Assembly: GCF_003473485.1 (NCBI RefSeq)
Contig: NC_053047.1
Span: 15,359,001-15,423,000 of the forward strand
Source: Medicago truncatula
Taxonomy: Eukaryota > Streptophyta > Magnoliopsida > Fabales > Fabaceae
Direction of reading: 5' to 3'
Length of the DNA stretch: 64,000 nt
The notes under the pieces were generated by a model. It had not been told where the DNA came from. It searched no databases and saw nothing but the letters and a program-made list of their open reading frames with translations. Of this stretch, positions 34,199-45,529 are shown piece by piece; positions within the stretch are counted from its first letter, which is position 1; each line of letters starts with the position of its first letter. Both the position numbers and the translations under genes were made by a program.

Positions 34199-35640
34199 TT
34201 ATAACATTTCATTATTTAAAATGTGTTCGGTATAATATGGGATTTCGACCAAAATTTGGAAACTAGATGAGGATGTGGCCGTCTTAGCTAATCTACGAGA
34301 TGGCTCATTTGCTTGTCTCCTCACAAATTCAACACTAGAGTTCACATAATATCGTTCAAAGATAATTTTACAATTATGAATAATTATCCCAAACTCTGTA
34401 ACATCCTGATGTGCAGATGAAAAATTATCCACCACCTTTTTGTCATCAAGCATGAAAATCGATAGGTCTCAAATGTAGTTGATGAACCCATTCTAAAGCC
34501 GATGACAATCCTAGAGCTTCGCCAACATGTACCTCACAGACTGGAGTAAACCATTTAGTTTTTGCCAAAACAAAAGTGTATGTATCATCCCTTATACAAA
34601 CTCTTATTTCCACAATCTTGCACATAAATCTTCGTTTAGTTGGTTTGATCCATTTCACATTTCCTTCTTGTCGCGGCTGCGTACAAGATGTATTACAAAT
34701 CCTATAAATGGTTTGTCAATCATGAAGCATAACTTTTGATCTCTCCAAAACATAAACTTGACAATCAATTACTTCTTCCACACTCTGTTGTTTCTTTGTT
34801 TTCAGATACTGCGCAACACAAATCAAATAAAGCCACATCTTCCTTAGATAAATCTTGTAATGTTTTGAAGATAATATTCTTGATATCCATATCTTGTTGT
34901 AGAAAAATAGAAATAGAAGAAAATAAAGGCAACATACTCCAAACATTTAAGTTACTTGGACATTGAAAAAGTAAATGAAGCGTATCCTCACTGCCCATCG
35001 TACATAGTGTGCAATTCACAGGACATGCGGCTCCTTTATCTTTCAGACGTACACAAGTTGATATGCAATTCCTACAAATTCGCCACATAAAGTTTTATAC
35101 CTTTGGGGGAATCTTGAGCTTCCAAATTAGATTCCTACAACCTTGTACCTTGAAGTGGGATGTATCAAGTAATTCTTGGACACAAAAACGGTATGCACTA
35201 CGAACAAAGTATTGATCATGATTTTCTTCCTTGCAATCATGTAGCATGCAATTTGAGACTCTAAGATCAACTAAAGGAAAATCTCCATCAGTTTGTGGAA
35301 TAAGTGTAACATCATTTGCAATGCACTTGTTATACCAAACCTAAATATCCTCACCGTCACATATCCTCTATCTGCTTCCAACTTTGAGAATAAATTTCGA
35401 ATTACATATGCTTTGTCATACAAAGCTAGGCTTATGTCTCAAAGTCGACTGAAAGAAATTTCATTTAGGATAGTATCTTGCCTTGTAAAGTTTAGCTACC
35501 AACGAATCAAGATTTGTCATAAGTTTCCAGCCATGTTAGCCTAACATAGCTAGATTAAAGGTACATAGATTTTTGAAACTCATATCTCCATCATTCTTGT
35601 GCATAGACAATTTAGCAACTTAGCAAGTTAATACCTCTAC
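34199..35640 (-). mobile_element. 5'-truncated LINE: end of reverse transcriptase, zinc-binding and RNase H domains
   Basis: Read on the minus strand from 35640: LAMLG.HGWKLMTN, LVAKLYKARYYP, PSFVWQSICNSKFILKVGSR (end of reverse transcriptase), then MWRICRNCISTCVRLKDKGA with CTLCTMGSEDTLHLLFQCPS (zf-RVT domain, 35088-34900), then CEVHVGEALGLSSALEWVHQ and FVRRQANEPSRRLAKTATSS (RVT_3 RNase H, 34600-34230). The reading is spread over several frames with stops, so it is dead. No clear poly(A) or TSD was found. Confidence 0.85.
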
Positions 35641-36335
35641 TTTGACCTCCCGCGTTTTAATTTTTATTTTCTGTTATATGCTAATTTTCTGATGCTCGTA
35701 GTTGATTAAGTAATAAATTACTCTCCATCTGTGCTTTTATTTGTTTTAAAGATTGTTCACAATCATTTATTTTGCATCATCAATTATTTAACCAAATAAA
35801 TGAACAACATTAGTATAATTTTTCCTTAAAATAACATTCGTATAATTTCTTACAATATAAGCTACCATTTCAGAATTAAAATTTGGAGAGAAAAATGGCC
35901 CCTTCACAACTTTAGAGCAACTCTTACATAAACACAACCCTAATCACCAAGCCACCTTATCCTTACTGCATTATCAATGAAACATTATCTATTTTTTGCA
36001 TTGAAATCATTAATATGAAATTCATTTCATCATCAAAGTCAAATGAGACACTTATAATGAGATGGATGGAGTATTATGTTTTCTCTTGTTTTGGTTTGCT
36101 GGCTTACTGGTTTTAGTAAACGATTTCTTAAGAACCGGATACAACTCAAACAAGACACTTATAATGAGACAGAGAGAGTATTATGTAGTCTCTTATTTTC
36201 GTTTGCAGAGTTTATGTCTTGGAAGATTTTTTAATTACTTGTTAGAAACAACAAAGTAGCATAGTAGCAGTAATTGATTGAAAATAATCAGATGGAAATC
36301 TGAATAATATCGATTATGCAAAGGGACAAATTTAT
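35641..36335. other. Intergenic, AT-rich
   Basis: Contains two copies of GACACTTATAATGAGA (36047 and 36158) beside GGAGTATTATG. 36220-36335 resembles 48.31-48.42 kb. No gene is seen. Confidence 0.45.
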
Positions 36336-36337
36336 TG

Positions 36338-36560
36338 TTATGGTTCCATAACCATATTCAAACAACTTGAACTCGTTTTGACAATTATTGAAAGATCATT
36401 CCAAACATATTTTCTGAACTTGGTTTTTTGAAGCAAGTAAACATAATTTATTGTTATGTTGGATACAAGCAGGAATAAAGCCACTCTATCTAGGTTATGA
36501 GGCGCTACATTAGCTTGCCTCATAAAGAATTCTTGATCATCTTGAGCGAATTGTACAGGC
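36338..36560 (-). mobile_element. LINE RNase H tail fragment
   Basis: The minus strand encodes FFMRQANVAPHNLDRVALFL, matching the xVRRQANxVAHxLARVA motif near the end of plant LINE RNase H domains. Confidence 0.55.
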
Positions 36561-36736
36561 CATGTTGTCAAATAGAGGAGCTATAATGCAATAATGAAGT
36601 GGAATTCGAACAAGTCGATATTGTTCCGTGATACACTATTTAGTACAAAGTGTTGTCAAATAGAGGCTATTATCGGCACTATTGCATTTTAGCATTTAAA
36701 AATCTGAACAAACCACTACAATTTGCGATCAGAGAA
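36561..36736. mobile_element. Doubled MITE of the AGTGTTGTCAA family
   Basis: ATGTTGTCAAATAGAGGAGC at 36562 and AGTGTTGTCAAATAGAGGCT at about 36649 head two partial units; the second runs into AATCTGAACAAACCACTACA. Confidence 0.55.
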
Positions 36737-36979
36737 TGGTACATGCCCATCACTTCTCCCTCATACACCTGTAGCTTTGATCGAAGCCTGATGGTTCTGG
36801 ATTTAACACAAAGACCATCCCCATTTCATAAGCACATTCCATTACATACAAAGCCATTGCTAATGGCCACATCAATGTTACATATTAATCATCCTTTTTG
36901 GGGGATTTTCCAGCGGTTTAGTGAAGGCTACTCTGCATGTTACGGATTTGCTTGCTGCCACTGCTGCAAGTAATTAATT

Positions 36980-37582
36980 TTTCCTCGTCCAAAAGTGGAA
37001 TCAAACATATACATCGTATGTCTGAAACTCCTTTGAAAAAGAATAACATATAAAAAGATGATGTGGCAACAAATAATTGGATATTCCCATATTGGATACA
37101 CAACACTTTAGGCATATGCTGTTTTCACAACTATACGATATAATGCCTATCTTGTCTGGAATGGCATATATATGCTGCAAATTTTCATTAACCATAAAAC
37201 ACAAACTATTTAATAATATGCATACCTCCAGAAGATACACATCGGCCAACATCATCCGTTGTGTTTACCATAATAAAGATAAACTCAACCAAATAAGGCA
37301 AATGCTAATCAACATTGGGTGAATTTTCTTTCACCACAGATTTTGGAAACTAATCCACTTGGATTGAATTCCTCAATCTAAATTAGATTCACCTGCAGAA
37401 AGAAAAATTAATTCCAAACAAGGGGAAAGGGATTCCCGACAAATCATTAATGTAACCAATCCAAGATGAAATAAATTCATCACACACATGAAATCCTTAA
37501 TACAAAAATCCTGATAGAAAAGGGGGAAAATCCTGACAAAGTATCCAAAACAACATCTAAGATTATTTCATTCACTAAGTGA
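36980..37582 (-). repeat. PABP gene 2 downstream flank, repeated elsewhere
   Basis: 37100-37330 (TTTTCACAACTATACGATAT, ATAAAACACAAACTATT) resembles 48.95-49.10 and 49.92-50.10 kb; 37330-37580 resembles 61.60-61.85 kb downstream of the PABP pseudogene. The 3' UTR of gene 2 probably lies in 37430-37582. Confidence 0.6.
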
Positions 37583-40500
37583 TTATGAGTCGATCTTATC
37601 ACCAACTGCAGGACCTTGTGAAGCTTCACGAAGGAATCGCATAGCCTCAGCAACCTTCATCTTCAGCTCCTCAGGTGACTCGATCAGATGGATGACCTCT
37701 GACTGGTCCATTTCAAGCAACATTCTTGTCACCTTTGCAGTCTGATTGGTTGGTGCAAGACGACCCACCAGAGGATGTAAATGTTCTTCCAGCATCTGTT
37801 TAACCAACAATACATTATAATATATTGACACAGAAAATTCAAAGGTTAACATATAGCTAGCAAATTTTTACATACCCGATGTTGATTTTCTTGAGAAGCA
37901 GAAGCCAAAGCTGAAGCAAGCGAGTTGTTAGACAATGGACCATGATGGTGATTGCCAGTGGAGGTTGCAGCACTCCCAGACGGATCCATCATTTGATTTC
38001 CGGGATCTACAGACATACCCACACCATTTTGAAGCCCTTGGTTGGGGTTATGAGGTCGCATCTAGATTCAAAAATTAAATTTGTTTCAAATGTTGGGGTT
38101 ACGAGTTATTTAGTAATATTATTTGCAAAACAAAAAAACTTAGATTTACGGAATAAATACTTGGTTTTTCTTCTGTCGGACTTGCTGGAAGTTACCAGCT
38201 GCACGCCCACCCATCCTATTCCCCGGATGTCCCTGCCTCTGAAGGTGATATGGCAGCAAGTAATTTGGAGTAACAAAGCCAGTTCCCACACCTGACATGA
38301 ACTGTGGCTGGAAACCGTATCCGTTTGGCTGAGGCGCCATGAGACCAAATGTACCTTGCTCATAATAAATTTGTTGCGGAGCAAGTCTTTGTACACTTGA
38401 ATGGTATCCAGCATTTCCACCCGATACTTGAATTGCAGAAAAATACGCCTGCAATTACACAAGCTTGTGAATCTAACTATTGAATTTGTACAAAATACAA
38501 TGTAAGAAAGACTAAATTTGTTTAAGATCGAAAACCAAAAAAAAATGAAAGTAAGCATGTTTCTGAAAGACCATCATATGAAGACAAAAATAGCAAATTG
38601 AAAAACTTGTTACTAAATCAAAGCTAGTAGAATAAGTTATGCTGTATAAAAATCAAATTGAAATTTAATATTTCAGCAAATGGACTTACACCTATTTCAA
38701 GGCCAAATCGTTCCATATAAATAATTGATTTATTCATATTTTAATTATGAGGTGAACTTAAATAATATATTTACAAGATAAAAGAAAAGCTTTACCTGCA
38801 ACTGAGCTTTCCGATCTTCTTTCCGCTGGGCCACAGAAACATATAAGGGCTTCTGTCCAATCATCTTCCCATTCATTTCATTGATCTAAAAAAAACATAA
38901 TACAAATCAAGCATCTCATAAAAAAGGTTGTGCAAAATCTTTTTTAACAAAATTAACAAACGACTTACAGCTTTGCTCGCTTCCTCCGGTGTGGTAAAAG
39001 CAACAAAACCGACGCCCTTGCTGCGTCCACGAGCATCAGACATTACCTGAAGAAACATATTAAATGCAGTTATACTTTCAGATAATCAAATAATTTTGAA
39101 GTGAGTAATGACACAAATGCATGTTAAACACAACCATGGAGTATATCTACTCACATACACTATAACAATAAATAAACAAAGATAAGTTTTGATATACCTT
39201 GCAAGATGTTATTGTTCCAAACTCAGAAAACTGCTCCTTCAGTTTTTCTTCATTAAGACTCTTATCAATGTTTTTCAAATATAAGTTAGCTCCTTGAAAT
39301 TTCTCATATCTTTTTAGCTTTTCTTGCTCAAAGAAAGCTTTCAACTCTGCCTCCCTTTCCGATTTTTTCTGAGCCCTCCCGACAAATAAAACCTTCCCAT
39401 CATTCGTTGTGCTCCCATTCAACTTCTCAACAGCAGTAGCTGCTGAATCTGAGCTTTGGAAATTCACAAAACCAAAACATTTAGAGTTACCATTTTCATG
39501 TTTCATGATCACAGCACTTGTTATTACACCAAAAGGGTTGAAAAGCTGCTTAAGGTCCTCATCAGTGTATGATTCAGAAAGGTTTTTCACATACACATTA
39601 GTGAACTTAGGTGATGACCTTTCTTGACGCCGAACAAAATACCCTACATAAACTTTCTTATCATTCATCAGCATGCCATCCAACTTTTCAATAGCATTTT
39701 TTGCAGACTGATCATTGTCAAATTGAACAAAACCATGTCCCTTAGAATGACCATTGCTATCCATAGCAACCTTACAAGAAAGCACATTTCCAAAAACAGA
39801 AAAAGTTTCATGCAATGCCTTGTTATCTATTGATGTTTCTAGATTCTTAATGAACAGATTTGCAAATCCAGTTTTACGAATGAGAGGGTCTCGATGAGAA
39901 AACATAATACGAATGGGCTTTCCGTTCAGAGTATAGTAGTTCAAATTCTCCATCGCATCAGCAGCTGCAGTACAAATTTTTTGAAGTTAAAGAAACAAAT
40001 ATAGATAAAACAATGTTTTTATAGATGATTATATAAATTGAATACATTTTCTTTTATTAATGAATGCATTGTCTTATAATATAGTATGTACTTCAATTTC
40101 GAATGTAACTCAACATCACAAAACCAGCTTATCAGTTGAATATTACCTCAAAACTACTATATGGCTTCAAAATTCTTTTGGCAAAAACTTAGCCAAAAAG
40201 GTACAGCATAGAGATGTGAGTAACATAAATTCAGATAATCTTGTTCTTCTGTACTTATTTAAATCATGAATGATGTTAAACTAGTTTACCAAGGATTAGT
40301 CGTGTTTGACTACAACTTTCTACTTTATCAAGGATCGCTACAATGATTTAAATCATGAATGATGTTAAACTAGTTTCAAAGATTAGCCACATCAGAAATT
40401 GTGACTAAGATTTTGAATGTTCGCATAATAGTAACGCGGCTGCAATGATTAATAACATTTAAAATAGGGATTGAAGAATCCCAACACAGTATTAAAGAAT

Positions 40501-41347
40501 CCCGACTCAACCATGACATAAAAACATAATTTTACATACTACGGTTTTACTCTCTTAGAAAAAGGAATTTACTTTACTCTTTCGTAATCAAAGTCATAAA
40601 AATCAATTAAGAATTGCAACAAGTTGTGCAAATCTTAAAACTTTAGTAATCAAGATGCCAAAGTTTATGATATTTCCACAATCACTTCATTAACGCAATT
40701 GCAGTCATATTAGTTTTACTTGGCAACAACTTTAAACAGTATCCAAGAATTGCTACCATGATTTATATGACAAATAGGGTTTGAATCTTAATATGAGAAT
40801 CACAGACACAAGCAAGACTTAAAAACATGATTATAAATACTAGGCTTTAACTATTTCAGAAAAAATAAGTTAGTAATCATATATAGGCAGCAAATTTAAT
40901 TAAGATTTGCAATAAGTTTTGAAAAACCTAACCCTTATTTTTTTCTCTCCAAAAAAAACAAAAATTCAATTAGGTATTCACACAATCACAATGCATTCCA
41001 TCAACAAGAATACATGATCCCCCTCAAAAAAAAAAAAAAACAAGAATATATTATAATCAAAAGATCGAATTCAAAAAACACATAATAAAAGAATGAAACT
41101 CGAAATACAAACCATCACGAGCGTTGGAGTAGTTAACATAGCCATATCCAAGAGATGACTGCGTCATCTGATCCCGGCAAACCCTAGCAGAAAGCACTGG
41201 TGCAATCTGACTGAACAGATCATAAAGCTGGCCCTCATTGACGTTCCTTTCGAGATCACCAACGTATAAGGAAGCGGTCTCAAATCTTCCAGTACCGGTC
41301 AAAGCTGCTGGAACAACGATCTTTGGTGATGAAACCACTGCTGCCAT
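37583..41347 (-). CDS. Poly(A)-binding protein, cytoplasmic type (PABP gene 2), intact, 7 exons
   Basis: Exons on the minus strand: 41347-41113, 39964-39198, 39046-38969, 38885-38796, 38448-38161, 38061-37876, 37795-37583; 1857 bp, 618 residues. Exon layout and phases equal those of gene 1. Four RRMs are present: [52 protein letters not shown]. The MLLE domain is altered at usually fixed places: MLEEHLHPL in place of MLGExLYPL, and [10 protein letters not shown] in place of [10 protein letters not shown]. PABP binding to poly(A) should be kept; PAM2-peptide docking may not be. A 96-bp 5' UTR intron is likely at 41358-41453. Intron 1 is 1148 bp and lacks the LINE of gene 1. Confidence 0.93.
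39965..41112 (-). other. Intron 1 of PABP gene 2, with internal repeat units
   Basis: Two units, about 40550-40640 and 40830-40930, correspond to the paired units in intron 1 of gene 1 (shared ATGATTATAAATACTAGGCT-type and AATCAATTAAGAATTGCAA blocks). A separate 30-bp direct repeat, TTAAATCATGAATGATGTTA, is at about 40258 and 40349. Confidence 0.65.
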
Positions 41348-41542
41348 TGCTTCAACACTGAAACAATAATGTAACAGTAGAAAACATTTTTATTGTGAAT
41401 AGAACTAAAAAAAAAAACAATTAAGAGAGAGAATGAGAAGAAAAAAAACATACAGTAAGGAAGAACTGGTTTTCTGGTTTTCTTTCAACACTGTAATAGA
41501 GAGAGTGTTTCTTTGGAGTGAATAAGGTTGTGTAATACGAGC

Positions 41543-41552
41543 TTTTTATATG
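41543..41552 (-). promoter_or_regulatory. Probable TATA box of PABP gene 2
   Basis: On the minus strand CATATAAAAAG lies about 200 bp before the start codon and about 90 bp before the 5' UTR intron donor. The pseudogene head at 62939-62948 keeps CATATAAAAT at the same place. Confidence 0.6.
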
Positions 41553-41616
41553 TCAAATTTTGCTGAATCGAATCGCAGCATTTTATTTTAATTTTATTTT
41601 TTTAATTGTGACGCAC

Positions 41617-41638
41617 TTTGACTTGACTTGACTTTGAC
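41617..41638 (-). promoter_or_regulatory. Tandem TTGAC (W-box-like) cluster upstream of PABP gene 2
   Basis: Four overlapping TTGAC cores are packed into 22 bp, about 70 bp upstream of the TATA box. The cluster is kept in the inverted duplicate at 62854-62875. TTGAC is the core of WRKY-bound W boxes; the regulatory role here is inferred. Confidence 0.45.
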
Positions 41639-41794
41639 AAAAGTATTACTTTCCTGTATTATTTTTGTTTTATTTGCTGCATGTTGAGTTGACCTTCTCA
41701 TAAATGTAATTAAAAAAAGAAAAAAAACTTTATGATACACTCACAGATGGAAGCTTCATAATAAACTTATTTTCTAAATCAATTAATTAGCGAT

Positions 41795-41880
41795 TTTTTT
41801 TGTTGGGTTTGAACTCTAAACCTTGTATATATTTTGCACTGTCCCTATCAATTGAGCTAAGCTCACAAGGACAATGAATA
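41795..41880 (-). mobile_element. tRNA-derived SINE
   Basis: The minus strand reads TTGTGAGCTTAGCTCAATTGATAGG (A box within TAGCTCAATTGATAGG) and GAGTTCAAACCC (B box), then a poly(A) run on the left side. It matches the legume SINE style with a tRNA-like head. It sits where similarity between the PABP gene 2 promoter and the 62.7-kb duplicate ends. Confidence 0.6.
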
Positions 41881-42595
41881 ATTTTTTGATATATGAAGTT
41901 ATTTGTCGACTTTTATATTTTAAAAAATATTATTTCATAATATTTCAAAAAAAATATATTATTTCATAAGAAAAAAACATCATTTTATTGTCTATAAGAA
42001 TTATACTATACATTTTACATTTTATTGTAAAAAATAATTTGTATTCACTATTATGAATAATATAATTAAAAAAAATTATTATTTCAGTGAAACTTTTGGT
42101 AAATGAGAATTAATTATTATAATTCTAATGTTATCAAAAAAAGATTTTTAAAAGAAATTATTTGACTATTAATTGAAAGGCTTGGTGTTATTGTACACAA
42201 AAATTTTCAAATGTACCGTAAAAATTGTCAAAAAAATATCACAAATATGTGAATGGTTAACTTTTTTTTTTGAACAAAAAATATGTGTGGTTAACCGATA
42301 CACCATAATTGAGTTGTCCGAAAGATATAAATCAACTATTAGATTGCGTACTTTCATTCGAGTTTTAACTCGAGATCTTGCAATAGAGTGTGTGAATTTT
42401 ATGTGGTGCTTGTTATTTCCGTTCACAAACCAAACTTCAAACCTCAATATTTATTATTTTAAATTTGTATTTTCTTCTTGAATTTTGATAAGTTGTTCGT
42501 TTGACTTTACCTTGTTACTTTATTTTTTGTGTGTCACAATGACTAGCTTTTATTTATTACTTTAAAATTCAAAATTGTTTGAATCATAATTGATA
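41881..42595. other. Intergenic, AT-rich
   Basis: Very AT-rich (A/T runs at 41930-42150). No gene or repeat end is recognised. Confidence 0.5.
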
Positions 42596-42876
42596 CTTCC
42601 TCCGTCCCAAATTGTATGTCACTTTAGAAAAAATATTTGTCCTAAATTATATGTCGTTTTACAATACCAATGAAAAATTAATGTTAATTTTCCTATTATA
42701 TTCTTAACTATTTATTACTTTGTCTTCTTTCAATTCCTTCATTTATCTTTCCCATATTATTTATTGAGGACAATTTTGTAAAACAACTCATAATATCTCT
42801 TTTCCACATAATATTAATTACATTTCTTAATATGTGTGAAATGCCCAAAACGTCATACAATTTAGGACGGAGGGAG
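42596..42876. mobile_element. Stowaway-type MITE (Tc1/mariner)
   Basis: The left TIR CTTCCTCCGTCCCAAATTGT and the right TIR, reverse-complemented CTCCCTCCGTCCTAAATTGT, are classic Stowaway ends. TA dinucleotides at 42594-42595 and 42877-42878 are the TSD. Length 281 bp. Confidence 0.92.
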
Positions 42877-43046
42877 TAGTTTTTATTATATGACGGAAAT
42901 TTGTTCAATACCATAAAAGTTAGTCATGTGTTGTTTTATCTTGTAAAGTTATGTTGAATATTTTCTTTTAGCATATCAAACGTACTAAAGTATATTATTT
43001 TTTGACCAAAACTTTTATTTGACTTACAATAATAATATAACCAAAT

Positions 43047-43212
43047 AATTTTTTTTTTGCTTTCGCACCGGTTTCCGACCCATCAATGGTGGGCGACTAA
43101 TTCGGCTTATGCGCATTGGCCAAGCGTTGTCCCCCCTGGGAATCGAACCTGGTATTCCCCAGATACGTCCTTGGAAGGAGCTCCTTGCCACTGTGGCCCA
43201 AGCAACTTGGTT
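43047..43212 (-). mobile_element. tRNA-derived SINE
   Basis: On the minus strand GCTTGGGCCACAGTGGCAAG (A box TGGCAAGGAGC) and GGTTCGATTCCC (B box, 43138-43149) are spaced as in Pol III promoters; the tail is a T run on the plus strand at 43049-43058. A TSD was not identified. Confidence 0.75.
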
Positions 43213-43830
43213 TAAATTTTAATTTTTGGTCAACATATAACCTTCTTTATTTAAAAAAGAAAATGCAGATGTCTAAGGGCAAAGATACTAGATCACTATG
43301 ATACACTCCACGACAATCGTGTTCAAGACTGTAAGAGTCAAACCAATCAATGACAGACGTAGTTCAAAGATGTAACTAAAGCTAATTAAATTGATTTTTA
43401 ATGCATATGTGTGAGTTCAAACCTATCCAATCCTGACATACATGTAGGGGTGTTTCAAAATCGAACCAATTCTATAAAAAAACCGCAAACTGAACCAATC
43501 CAAACCAAAACCGCATTTAGTTCGGATGTATTCAGATTGTTTTCGTACTCAACCGCATGGTTCTATACGGTTTGCGACTTTTATTATATCAATCAAACCA
43601 AATCAAACCAAACCGCAACATAAGAAAAATACTAATTAAACATATGTTGTCTACACCAATATTCATAGAAACTATGCATTATTTCATGTATTCCTTTTAT
43701 ATATTTGGAAAACGTTCATGAAAAACCTAATTTACTTTCCACACCGGGCAAAGAAAAAAGCAACAAAAGATGCATTCATTCAAAACTAACAAGCAATTGA
43801 AAGAAGTCCTCTTCTCATGAAGAAGTAATT
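43213..43830. other. Intergenic
   Basis: 43440-43620 contains CAAACCGCA and GAACCAATC repeats of a low-complexity kind. No gene is seen. Confidence 0.45.
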
Positions 43831-44420
43831 AGAAATTGGAGAACAATGATGGCTCCTCTACCAATCTTGTCTCATCTTGCGGAGGTGTTTTCAGAGACAC
43901 TAGCTCAAACTTTCTTCTTTGTTTTGCGGAATTTATTGGTAATGGAGATGCGTACTATGCTGAGTTACCAGGTGCCATGAGAGCAATAGAAATAGCAAAA
44001 CAACATAACTGGAACAATCTTTGGCTGGAATGTGACTCGGCTCTTGTCATTCAAGCTATCAGGAATAAACATCTTATTCCTTGGAAAGTCAGAAACAGAT
44101 GGGAGTATTGCATGAACATTACGGCCTCCATGAATTTTATGGCCACACATGTGTTCCGTGAGGGAAATGTTTGTGCGGATATTTTAGCTAGCTTTAGTTC
44201 AACCATAAACCATCTCATGGTCTGGTTACATGCTCCAGATTGTATTAAGACTCCTCTTGCTAGAAACAAGCTAGGAATGAGTGAATACAGATTTCTTTAC
44301 TTTTAGGGAGGTTTTGGGTTTATTGTCCCCCTCCTTTCTTGTAGCTCTTTCATCTTTTTATTAATATATTTTGGTACGCTAGCACTTTGCTAGTTACTGT
44401 TTTGGTTAAAAAAAAAAAAT
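43831..44420 (+). mobile_element. 5'-truncated LINE 3' end with RNase H domain
   Basis: One open frame from 43836 to 44306 encodes an RVT_3 RNase H-like domain: NDGSSTNLVSSCGGVFRD, AELPGAMRAIEIAKQ, LECDSALVIQAI, HVFREGNVCADILASF. It ends with a short 3' UTR (ATTAATATATTTTGGTACGC) and a poly(A) run at 44409-44419. The catalytic order D..E..D..D looks kept, but without the reverse transcriptase it is an inactive stub. The domain start is cut. Confidence 0.8.
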
Positions 44421-44469
44421 TACATGCACGTGAACAAAAAGAATTAATTCACATTAACAAAAAAAAAAA

Positions 44470-45430
44470 AATGAGCTTATGAGAAGTTGTACCAGTACAG
44501 CCATATCAATTACAAAGGCGATGAAGAGTTTGTTTCTTATCAATATACTTCCATATACTAGTGATGGTATAATTGTGTCCGAATTAATCAAGGAGATCAC
44601 AGTTGTTGCAAAATATAAAATAAGGTTTATGAACGACCAATCTGAGATTTCCCGAGTGAACTAACCATAAAGTCATGAAGCCAACGTATGAAATACTCAT
44701 GTAGGGAGGAGCTTAAAAATCCTTATGTTTCTTTCCATATGGTCTCATACAATTATACTATCAATCCATTTGTCTGGTAACTCATCATCTGATAAACATA
44801 CTAAATTCGAAGATGCAGCTAGATGCGACAAGTTAGCCACTACGTTATTGCTATTGGGCTCAAATCTGGATACGTTATTGGGAGGCACATCCGACAAATG
44901 TGAAATAACATTCCTAAACCAGTGACAGGTAAGTTAGGAGTGGGGGAACTGCTTGCACTGTCAGGCCGACGTCCCAAATGTGAATCAGACCGATAGTTTG
45001 GCAGTCTTTGCCAGTGTGAGACAAGAGCATATGTGGGAGAAGTTGATCGAAGGTTACTAGGTGCTGTCTGACTTGGATATTGAGGGTGAAAAGGATAGTG
45101 AGCGTATTGAAGAACAAAGATGTGGTGTTGGGACACTTCACTCAACACCTTGAATATCTTGAAGGTAATGCTACCGCTAATAGTAATAAAAATGGCACCA
45201 ATAATACTGATTTGAATGATGATGATATAGAGATTAAACAAGGAAATTGCACTCAGTGGATACTGCAGACCGAAATTCAGAGGTTAAAAGAAATAGACAA
45301 ATCAAATTAATGAATGGATGCAACACATGAATGAATACATAAATAGATTGAAGAATTATGATACCTGTCGTCATGACATCTACGTTTGAATTTGAAAGAG
45401 CAGCTAGATCGATTCTTTGGAAACGAAAGC
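44470..45430 (-). pseudogene. Unidentified gene fragment F, copy 2
   Basis: An inverted copy of 13.98-15.48 kb without the MITE. The minus strand shows NVISHLSDVPPNNVSRFEPN, NVVANLSHLAASSNLVCLSD and DELPDKWIDS, and further upstream a TCTGCAG acceptor and AISLFNLY-type residues. On the plus strand 44479-44664 keeps LINILPYTSDGIIVSELIKE, seen also in copy 1. Opposite-strand conservation suggests that two neighbouring genes or a gene plus flank were duplicated. No intact frame; family unknown. Confidence 0.5.
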
Positions 45431-45529
45431 ATAAGGACTAAAGAGCACTGACCGGAGCTTGAAGTTAGAATTTTATTTCTCTATCGTATTTTTGTTTTGG
45501 TTGTTTCCTAAAAAAAAAAAAAACAATTA

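Noticed and set aside
35716-36076. Stowaway-like MITE (CTCTCCATCTGTGC and GATGGATGGAGTA ends)
   Set aside because: The ends pair poorly and lack the CTCCCTCCGTCCC consensus seen at 42596.
43836-44306. A 156-codon open frame as a stand-alone RNase H gene
   Set aside because: It has a LINE-type 3' UTR and poly(A), and the domain start is cut; a truncated LINE explains it.
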